Source of the DNA: Arthrobacter sp.
GTDB taxonomy: Bacteria > Actinomycetota > Actinomycetes > Actinomycetales > Micrococcaceae
DNA length: 64,000 nt
Direction of reading: 5' to 3'
Assembly (NCBI GenBank): GCA_031277795.1
Contig: JAITLQ010000002.1
Span: 1 to 64,000 of the forward strand
The notes beneath the pieces were generated by a model. The model worked only from the letters and a program-made list of their open reading frames with translations, ran no database searches and was not told where the DNA came from. The stretch's first letter is position 1, and each line of letters begins with the position of its first letter. Shown here piece by piece: positions 57,001-64,000 of the stretch. A program made the position numbers and the translations under genes.

Positions 57001-58436
57001 TGGTGCGTCGCTTGCCCGGTACCCCGCCGGTTCTGCCCGGCTACACCCACGTTCGAGCCTTGGGCACCGGCGGCTTCGCCGACGTGTTCCTCTACGAGCA
57101 GGCCATGCCGCGGCGCACCATCGCGGTCAAGGTGCTCCTGACCAACACCGTGCAGGGCGACCTGCGCACGGCCTTCCTGCAAGAGACCAACACGCTCGCG
57201 CACCTGGCCACGCACCCGCATGTCCTCACGATGTACGAGGCGGGCATCGCCTCCGACGGCCGCCCGTATCTCGTCACCGAGTTCTGCCCGCGCGGCTACG
57301 GGGAGCGTTTCCGGCGCGAGACGATCTCGGCGAGCGAGGTCATCGCCACCGGATTGGCCGTCGGTGCCGCGCTGGAAACGGCGCACCGCGCCGGCGTGCT
57401 TCACCGCGACATCAAGCCGGCCAACGTGCTCATCACCTCCTTCGACCGCCCGGTCCTGGCCGACTTCGGCATCGCCGCGACCCTCGAGCACCTGGAGGCG
57501 GAGGACGCGGCGCAGGTGGGCCTCTCCGTGCCCTGGGCCGCCCCGGAGCTCCTCGACGGGCAGAGCACTGGCACCGTTGGCTCGGAGATCTACTCCTTCG
57601 GCGCCACGCTTCATGCCTTGCTCAGCGGCCGCTCGCCGTACGAGAGGGAGGAGGGGCCGAACGACCGCAGGGCCCTCGCCACGCGCATCCTCGGCCGCGG
57701 CGGTCCGGCACCCATCCAGCGCCCGGACGCCCCGCCGGAGCTGCTCAAGGTCATCGCAGACTGCCTGCACAAGAACCCGGCCAAGCGCCCGCAGTCGATG
57801 CTCGAGGTGCTGCACCGCCTGCAGCTCGCCGAGAGCCAGCTGGGGATGCGCCCCAGCGCGCTGCAGCTGGCCCAGGATGCCCCGCTTCCCGTTCCCTCGG
57901 CGCACGACGACGCGGCGGTGGGTCACGCAGGCACCGTCACCGGCCGCCTGTCGCGGCTGAGCGAGGGCAACGCCCCCTCCGACAGCACGGGGCGGCGGCG
58001 CCGCCGCACCGCGGCGGGCGCCGTGGCGCAGTTCGACGACGCGACGCAGCTGCGTTCCGGCGGCTTCTCGCCGCAGCGCAGGCAGGCCAAGCGCTGGCAG
58101 TGGGTCACGGCGGCCGCGGCCGCCGTGGTGGTGGCCGCCGCGGCCGTCGCGCTGTGGTGGAAGCCGTGGGACGCCGCGCCCGGCATCGTCTCGTCGATCG
58201 ATGCGAGCGCCGAGCCCGGGGCCGTGGTGTTCTCGTGGGCCGCGCCCGCTGGAACGGTCGACGCCTACGAGGTGCGCGTCGAGGGTCGTCCCTCCGTGCA
58301 ACAGCCGCAGACGAGCTTCCGGGTGGAGACGACCAAGGGCGGCGCGCGCGTGTGCGTGAGCGTCGCCGTCGTGCGCGACGGCACGGTGGGCGATCCGAGC
58401 AGCCCCCGGTGCGCGCGCAGCGGGGAGGCTGGCTGA
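57000..58436 (+). CDS. Transmembrane serine/threonine protein kinase (PASTA-less, Pkb2-like)
   Basis: 478 residues. Hanks-type kinase: Gly loop GTGGFADVFL, Lys44 in TIAVKVL, catalytic Asp137 in HRDIKPANVL, D155FG, and VPWAAPELLDG. A basic, Ser/Thr-rich juxtamembrane segment (RLSRLSEGNAPSDSTGRRRR and FDDATQLR) follows, then one TM (368-386). The outer part is a short FN3-like domain (VFSWAAPAGTVDAYEVRVEG) rather than PASTA repeats, so muropeptide sensing is unlikely. ATG 57000 overlaps the FHA stop. The next gene starts one base after its stop. Its substrate candidates lie in the same operon. Confidence 0.92.
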   Translation: MVRRLPGTPPVLPGYTHVRALGTGGFADVFLYEQAMPRRTIAVKVLLTNTVQGDLRTAFLQETNTLAHLATHPHVLTMYEAGIASDGRPYLVTEFCPRGYGERFRRETISASEVIATGLAVGAALETAHRAGVLHRDIKPANVLITSFDRPVLADFGIAATLEHLEAEDAAQVGLSVPWAAPELLDGQSTGTVGSEIYSFGATLHALLSGRSPYEREEGPNDRRALATRILGRGGPAPIQRPDAPPELLKVIADCLHKNPAKRPQSMLEVLHRLQLAESQLGMRPSALQLAQDAPLPVPSAHDDAAVGHAGTVTGRLSRLSEGNAPSDSTGRRRRRTAAGAVAQFDDATQLRSGGFSPQRRQAKRWQWVTAAAAAVVVAAAAVALWWKPWDAAPGIVSSIDASAEPGAVVFSWAAPAGTVDAYEVRVEGRPSVQQPQTSFRVETTKGGARVCVSVAVVRDGTVGDPSSPRCARSGEAG

Positions 58437-58437
58437 G

Positions 58438-61400
58438 ATGGGGTTCTGGCGGAAGGGGGACCGCAAGCGCGGGGGCCGGGGGCCCCTCGTGGCCACCGCC
58501 TCGGGCGCCGCGGCGATTGCCCTCGTGGCGGGCATCGCCGTGGTGGCCCACGGCTACGAACGCTCCGAGCAGGATCTCTCGGACGCGTCGGTGTGGGTGG
58601 CCTCGGGGGAGAAGACCCTCTTGGGCCACGCGAATACGGCGATCTCGAAGCTGAGCACCGCCATCAAACTGGATGGCGACGGCCTGACGGTGGCGCAGGA
58701 CCCCACGCATGTCGTGCTGCACGTCGCGGAGAAGAACACGCTCTCGATCATCGATCCGGCCCAGGCCGAACCGGTGGGGTCCGTCAACCTTCCGGCCGGC
58801 AAGCCGCAGGTGGCCTCCGCCGGGAGTTGGATGGCCATCCTCGATCCGAACGACGGCGACGTGTGGGTGCGTTCCCTCTCCGAGGTGCAGGCCTTCGAAC
58901 CCACTGACGACCCGCAGGGACAGGCGGGGGCCGAGGCCGTCGTGGCCGTGGATCAAGACGGGCGCTGGGCCGGGTACAGCCAGAAGGCCTCGCGCGTCAG
59001 CGTGGGGTACCAGGGGTCAACCAAGTCCTACGACGTCGCCTTTTCCCGGCCGGCCTCCAAGGCCCAGGTGACGCTCATCGGCGGGGAACCCGCCGTCTTC
59101 AACCCCGCCTCGAACGAGGTCTGGTTCAAGCAGCGCGTGCATTCGCTGGGCGCCGTCGTGACCGACCCGGACTCGGTGCGGCTCGAGGCACCCACGACGC
59201 TCAAGGGCGACGTGGCGCTGGCCCACAACGGCGGCCTGGCGGTGGCCAGGGCAGACGAGGACCGCGTGGACCTCCCCGTGTCAGGGGTGGAGGGCAGGAC
59301 CGCCGCACCCCAGCGTGTGGGCGGCTGCCTCTACGGGGCGTGGAGCTCCAAGCGGGCCGTGCAGTGGTGCGATGGGCGGGACCCCGAGACCTTTGCCTTG
59401 CGCGGCTCGGTGGGGATCACGTCCCTCGTGCTGCGCACCAACGACGACACGGTGGTCGCGAACGACCCGGCGAGCGGGGCCACCTGGGCGCTGCAGAACG
59501 GCGGCGCGCTCATCAACAACTGGGACGATTTTGGCGATCAGGCCAAGGTGGTCGAGCGACAACGCGATGACCTTGACGTGCCGCCGGAGCCAGAGGCGCA
59601 GCAGAAGCCGCCGGTGGCCAAGGACGACTCCTTCGGCGCGAGGGCGGGCCGCGCGAACCTCCTGCCCGTGCTGCTGAACGACTCGGATCCCAACGGCGAC
59701 CCGCTCATCATCACCGACGTCTCCGGCGTCGACGAAGTGCGCGGAGACGTGAAGATCGTCGACAACGGGCAAAAGCTGCAGCTCACCCCGCGCGACGGCG
59801 CCACCGGATCCTTCGCGCTGCGCTACACGATCTCCGACGGCAGAGGCGGCACGGCCTCCGCGAGCGTCACGGTGAACCTCGTGGCCCCGGACGTGAACAA
59901 CGCGCCCCGCCAGGCCAGGCCGAGCAAGACCTCGCTGGCCGTGGACGGGACGTCCTCGATCAACGTCCTCGAGGACTGGGTGGATCCGGAATCGGATCCC
60001 CTCTACCTGGCCAGCGCCACGCTCGATGCACCGAGCTCGGCCGCGTCCACGCCCGAGGGCCGCGTCGACGTCACCCAGGGCGGTGGCGATCCGGGCGTCG
60101 AGCAGGCGAGGATCAGCGTCTCGGACGGCACGGACGCGGGCAGCGGGACCCTCAGCGTCACGGTGTATGCCAAGGGCAAGGCTCCGGTCATCGCCGAGAA
60201 CTACACGCTCAGCGGCTACGTCGGCAACGAGCTGGTGACGCTGCCGCTCGAGGCGGCGCGCGGCGGCACGGGCGACCTCACCCTGGCGCAGGTAGCGCCG
60301 GATGAGGGCTCGGAAGACGCGTTGAAGGTCTCCGCGAGCTACGCGGACGGGAAGGTGCGCATCGTTCCCTCCGCCGCAGGCACCCATCGCGTGAGTTACA
60401 CCGTGCGCGATGGGCAGGGCAACGAGACCGCCGTCGGCATCATCCGGGTGGAGACCGAGCAGGCCCCGGAGGGTGTCTCCGCCCCCGTCGTCTCCCCGAC
60501 GACTGCCTTCGTTTACCTCAACAACACCACGGACGTGGACGTGCTCGCGAACGCGTACGACCCGACGGGGAAGGTGCTCAGCATCGCCTCGGTGTCGCAG
60601 TCGAGCGAGGCGGGGATCACGGTCGAGGTCGTGGAGCGCGAACACCTGCGGGTGTTGCTCACCCGCGATGTGCAGACGCCGCAAAAGCTCAAGGTGGTGG
60701 TCTCCAACGGCACGGAGCGGACCACGGGTGACCTCATCGTGGTGCGCGTGCCGGAACCGACCAAGGAGCAACCGCCCGTGGCGCGGGACGACGCCGTGAA
60801 GGCCAGGGCCGGCGACGTCGCGGACATCGCGGTGCTGGCCAACGACTCGCAGGCCGACGGCAAGCCGATCACCCTCGCGCGGGACCTCGTTGAGCAGCCC
60901 AAGGCCGGGCTGCTCGTGGCCTCCGGCGACCGGCTGCGTTACCTCGCGCCGGAGACGCCGGGCACCTACACGGCCCGGTACCAGATCACCTCGGCCGGTG
61001 GGCTGACGGCCACGGGCAACGTGAGGATCGACGTGGTCGGTCGGGACGAGGCGGGCAATCGCGAACCGAGCGCCCCGACCGTGACCGCCCGCACCACCGC
61101 AGGCCAGACCGTCAAGGTGCGGATCCCGCTGGCCGGAGCCGACCCGGACGGGGACTCGGTGAGCCTCAGCGGCGTGCTGCAGCAGCCGAGCAAGGGTTCC
61201 GTCGTCTTCGTCGACGATGTCATGGAGTACACGGCCAACCCGGCGTCGGTGGGCACCGATGCCTTCACCTACCAGGTGGTGGATGCCCTCGGGGCGGCGA
61301 GCACCGGAAGCATCCGGGTGGGCATCGACGCGGCGGCGACCGCCTCGGCCCCTCCCGTGGCGCAGGACGATCTCATCACCACGCGGCCCAACACCCAGCT

Positions 61401-64000
61401 CTCGGTCGATGTGACGGCCAACGACACGAACAACGCGAGCGGCGATCTCACCGTCTCCGTCGATCGCGTCATCGGCGGTGACAAGGCGAGCGTCGAGGAC
61501 CGCAGGATCACGCTGCGCACCCCGAACGCGGCGGGCACCGTGGCGGTGCTCTACACGATCGCCGATCGCACCGGCGCGAGCTCGCAAGCCTGGCTCTACG
61601 TCGACGTTCGGCGCGATGCGCCGCTGGCGGCCCCGACCACGCAGGATCGTCGGCTCTCGCTGACCGACATCGAGGGACGGGACACCGTGCCGGTCGACGT
61701 GCTGTCCGCGACCTCCTTCACCGAGGGGGCGGCCTCCTCGCTCTCGGTATCGGTGCCGGAGGGTTACGGTGAGGCTCGGGTGCTGGCCGATTCAACGGTC
61801 GAGGTCACGGTCGGCGACAACCAGGCCGTCATCCCCTTCACCGTTTCGCGCCCTGACGCGCCCGAGATCGGTTCCACGAGCTTCATCACGGTGCCGGGGC
61901 GCCAGCACGCCAAGCCGGAGCTGCGCAGGGACGCGCCGAGCCTCAGCGTCGAGTCCGGCGAGGAGCTCGTCATCAAGGTGCCCGACCACGTCATTGCGGC
62001 CGACAACCGCCCCGTCACGGTGGCCAACCCGAAGAGCGTGACGGCCTCCAACGGCGGGGCCTCCGTCAGGGGCGACGACCAGCTCGTCTTCCGGTCCGAC
62101 CCCGAATTCTGGGGTCAGGCCACGGTCTCCTTCAGCGCGACCGACGGCCGGGAGTCGGCCCAGCTGACGCTCAAGATCAAGGTGAACTCGAAGCAGGACC
62201 AGCCGCCGACGCTCAAGGACGCGACGATCGCACTGGAATCGGGTGCCAGCCACACGACGGATCTGCGCGCGCTGACCGAGGTGGCCGGCGGCGAACAGCA
62301 GGCCAGCGGCCTGCGCTACTCGGCCACGGGCGGCGACCCCTCGCTCCTGACCTTCTCCGTTCAGGGGGACAAGCTCCAGCTCCAGGCGGTCGAGGGCGAC
62401 ACGGTGGGGCGCAGCGCCGTCATCAAGCTCACGGTCGTCGACGCCAAGGGCCTCAGCGCCGAATCGACGGCGACCGTCACCATCTCGCGCTCGCAGAAGG
62501 CGCTCCCGCGCGCGGCCGACGACGCGGCCACGGTCAAGCGGGGCGACTCCGTGACGGTTGACGTGCTGGCCAACGACGTCAGCCCCTACCCGGATCGCGC
62601 CTTGAGCGTGGTCAACGTGCGTGCGGAGTCGGTGGTCTCCGGGGTCACGGTCTCGACCTCCGACGACCAGCGCAAGGTCACCGTCCGCGCGGACGCCACA
62701 GCCCAGACGGGCGTGAGCACCATCGTGTACACGATCCAGGACTCCACGGGCGACCCCCACCGCCAGGCCGTGGGCCAGCTGCGGGTGAGCGTCCAAGACG
62801 TGCCGGACGCCCCCACGCAGGCGCCCACGATCGTCGAGCAACGACCGCAGGATCGCGCCGTCGTCATCAGCGTGCCAGGCGTCAACGCCAACGGTTCGCC
62901 CGTCACGGGATACGAGTTCCGGACCAACGGGGATGCGGGTCCGGCCGGCAGCTGCGACAAGCCCCAGGCCTGCGTCGTCACGGGCCTGGAGTACGGCAAG
63001 CCCTACAGCTTCCAGATGCGCGCGAGCAACGCGCTGGGGGCGGGCGAATGGTCGGCTCGCAGCGCCAGCGTCACGATGGACAAGCGTCCGAACACGCCGC
63101 GCGCGCTGAAGGCCCAGCCCTCCGAGAACGACCGGGACGGGCACACGCTGCTCGTGAACTGGCAGGCACCGGAAGCGGCGGATTGGGGCTCGGCCATCAG
63201 CAAGTACCAGCTCAAGGTCAGCGGTGCCGGGCTGAATTCGGTGTTCAGCTACGACGCCGGGACCACGAGCGCCACGATCAAGGACGGGTCCATCAAGCCC
63301 GGCCAGCGCTACGTCCTCTCCCTCCTTGCCACCAACCTGGCCGGGAACTCCGAGGCCACCACGGCCGACGTGACGGCGGTCGGCGCGCCCTCCGTGTCTA
63401 ACGCCAAGGCCGGCGTCTCCGGCGGCGGCACCAAGATCGAGGCCACGTGGGAGGTGAACGACGGCGGGGCGACGGCCCGCTCTCGGGTGGTTCCGGTCAG
63501 CCGGGCCGGCCAGTGCAAGACGGATCTCTCCGGCTACGACATCGCCGGCACGAGCTGGTCGAGCGACCTCTCGCGCAACGACGAGCGCTCCTTTGTGGTG
63601 CAGGTGAGCAACGGCCTCTTCTGTGCCCAAACCTCCACCAAGGAGATCGACGCGTCGGTGGACCGGCCCAGCGTCGACACCGACACCGAGCCGCTCGTGG
63701 GAAGCGACGGCAAGTATGGCACCCAGCCCAAGTACCGCATCAGCGGCGGCTCGGGCCAGTACACCTTCGTGAAGATCACCGACTCCGGGGCCAAGCCCTC
63801 CGCCGAGGACGGCGGCTGGGAGCGGGCGAGCAACGACGGCGCGTGGCGCAGCTACGGCGAGCAGGACAAGCCCCAGTGGGTGTGGGCCGTGAGCTGCCGC
63901 TCGGACGAGCGCAAGTTCTGCTCCTCCGTGAGCGGGGCCGCCTCGCAGACCAAGGAGAGCATCGACCTCGGCTTCACCGTGACCGGCGGGAACCAATGCC
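58438..64000 (+). CDS. Giant membrane-anchored protein with Ig-like repeats and FN3 domains (3' end outside window)
   Basis: Open from ATG 58438 to the right edge, more than 1,850 residues, no stop found. An N-terminal basic stretch and TM (about 16-39) anchor it. Residues about 60-380 look like a beta-propeller or similar repeat region (TLSIIDPAQAEPVGSVN, WAGYSQKASRVSV). From about 390 to 1,455, eleven bacterial Ig-like repeats follow with a period near 97 residues, each opening like PPVAKDDSF or VDVLANDS. FN3-like domains start near 1,457, 1,549 and 1,649. Bifidobacterial Fn3 proteins of the PFNA cluster have the same position behind a kinase gene. Likely a surface or wall-spanning scaffold, possibly a kinase substrate. 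Confidence 0.9.
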   Translation, partial: MGFWRKGDRKRGGRGPLVATASGAAAIALVAGIAVVAHGYERSEQDLSDASVWVASGEKTLLGHANTAISKLSTAIKLDGDGLTVAQDPTHVVLHVAEKNTLSIIDPAQAEPVGSVNLPAGKPQVASAGSWMAILDPNDGDVWVRSLSEVQAFEPTDDPQGQAGAEAVVAVDQDGRWAGYSQKASRVSVGYQGSTKSYDVAFSRPASKAQVTLIGGEPAVFNPASNEVWFKQRVHSLGAVVTDPDSVRLEAPTTLKGDVALAHNGGLAVARADEDRVDLPVSGVEGRTAAPQRVGGCLYGAWSSKRAVQWCDGRDPETFALRGSVGITSLVLRTNDDTVVANDPASGATWALQNGGALINNWDDFGDQAKVVERQRDDLDVPPEPEAQQKPPVAKDDSFGARAGRANLLPVLLNDSDPNGDPLIITDVSGVDEVRGDVKIVDNGQKLQLTPRDGATGSFALRYTISDGRGGTASASVTVNLVAPDVNNAPRQARPSKTSLAVDGTSSINVLEDWVDPESDPLYLASATLDAPSSAASTPEGRVDVTQGGGDPGVEQARISVSDGTDAGSGTLSVTVYAKGKAPVIAENYTLSGYVGNELVTLPLEAARGGTGDLTLAQVAPDEGSEDALKVSASYADGKVRIVPSAAGTHRVSYTVRDGQGNETAVGIIRVETEQAPEGVSAPVVSPTTAFVYLNNTTDVDVLANAYDPTGKVLSIASVSQSSEAGITVEVVEREHLRVLLTRDVQTPQKLKVVVSNGTERTTGDLIVVRVPEPTKEQPPVARDDAVKARAGDVADIAVLANDSQADGKPITLARDLVEQPKAGLLVASGDRLRYLAPETPGTYTARYQITSAGGLTATGNVRIDVVGRDEAGNREPSAPTVTARTTAGQTVKVRIPLAGADPDGDSVSLSGVLQQPSKGSVVFVDDVMEYTANPASVGTDAFTYQVVDALGAASTGSIRVGIDAAATASAPPVAQDDLITTRPNTQLSVDVTANDTNNASGDLTVSVDRVIGGDKASVEDRRITLRTPNAAGTVAVLYTIADRTGASSQAWLYVDVRRDAPLAAPTTQDRRLSLTDIEGRDTVPVDVLSATSFTEGAASSLSVSVPEGYGEARVLADSTVEVTVGDNQAVIPFTVSRPDAPEIGSTSFITVPGRQHAKPELRRDAPSLSVESGEELVIKVPDHVIAADNRPVTVANPKSVTASNGGASVRGDDQLVFRSDPEFWGQATVSFSATDGRESAQLTLKIKVNSKQDQPPTLKDATIALESGASHTTDLRALTEVAGGEQQASGLRYSATGGDPSLLTFSVQGDKLQLQAVEGDTVGRSAVIKLTVVDAKGLSAESTATVTISRSQKALPRAADDAATVKRGDSVTVDVLANDVSPYPDRALSVVNVRAESVVSGVTVSTSDDQRKVTVRADATAQTGVSTIVYTIQDSTGDPHRQAVGQLRVSVQDVPDAPTQAPTIVEQRPQDRAVVISVPGVNANGSPVTGYEFRTNGDAGPAGSCDKPQACVVTGLEYGKPYSFQMRASNALGAGEWSARSASVTMDKRPNTPRALKAQPSENDRDGHTLLVNWQAPEAADWGSAISKYQLKVSGAGLNSVFSYDAGTTSATIKDGSIKPGQRYVLSLLATNLAGNSEATTADVTAVGAPSVSNAKAGVSGGGTKIEATWEVNDGGATARSRVVPVSRAGQCKTDLSGYDIAGTSWSSDLSRNDERSFVVQVSNGLFCAQTSTKEIDASVDRPSVDTDTEPLVGSDGKYGTQPKYRISGGSGQYTFVKITDSGAKPSAEDGGWERASNDGAWRSYGEQDKPQWVWAVSCRSDERKFCSSVSGAASQTKESIDLGFTVTGGNQC

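Noticed and set aside
59281-61587. 768-residue - strand frame inside the giant Ig-like gene
   Set aside because: The + strand frame gives clear Ig-like repeats and stays open to the window edge; the antisense frame shows only Arg/His/Gly-rich mirror sequence.

Overview
The window is about 70% GC with dense, often overlapping genes and many GTG starts. It has a MarR/GntR/LacI/FHA/Ser-Thr-kinase repertoire, TlyA, and a ParA-ScpA-ScpB-RluB-TyrA-Cmk-Der cluster. This points to a high-GC actinobacterium, most like the Actinomycetales/Actinomycetaceae-Bifidobacteriaceae side; the species cannot be fixed from the sequence alone. I see no phage, transposase, CRISPR array or obvious transferred island, so this reads as core chromosome plus sugar and organic-acid loci.

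Left part (1-11,250): the 3' end of a 5S rRNA and its terminator, then a housekeeping run on the + strand. It holds an RGG-repeat/TPR protein, a HAD phosphatase, a 64-aa protein, TlyA, NAD kinase, RecN, CTP synthase, an ADP-ribose-type Nudix hydrolase, XerD and a small HTH protein. Most junctions overlap or nearly abut.

11,300-26,000 holds three regulated carbon modules. The first is gluconate uptake and phosphorylation (gntP, gntK) with a divergent FCD-type GntR. The second is a methylcitrate propionate module (GntR-prpD-prpB-prpC, divergent prpE) with two TGTATACA palindromes in the shared control region. The third is a CitA/DcuS-type two-component system divergent from a DctA-type C4-dicarboxylate symporter.

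26,100-36,600: the parA-scpA-scpB-rluB-tyrA-cmk-der cluster, two unknown proteins, and a long-form argG. 36,600-49,600: an unknown protein, a secreted intradiol-dioxygenase-like lipoprotein, an MFS/GntR pair, and a galactoside locus. That locus has a LacI regulator divergent from an ABC binding protein, two permeases, GH35 beta-galactosidase, galT and galK. A tRNA-Pro(GGG) follows.

49,700-64,000: an acyltransferase-3 membrane protein, a MarR/MFS divergent pair, a lysoplasmalogenase-like protein and an ADP-ribosylglycohydrolase. The window ends in a signalling cluster: zinc-ribbon FHA protein, FHA protein with four repeated D-x-D-x-T-T motifs, transmembrane Ser/Thr kinase, and a giant membrane-anchored protein with about eleven Ig-like repeats and FN3 domains that runs off the right edge. 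The kinase-FN3 order matches the start of the bifidobacterial PFNA cluster. The repeated TT motifs beside a kinase and FHA domains are the most interesting signal here.

Long near-perfect hairpins, mostly without a T-tract, sit at several gene ends, especially between convergent genes.
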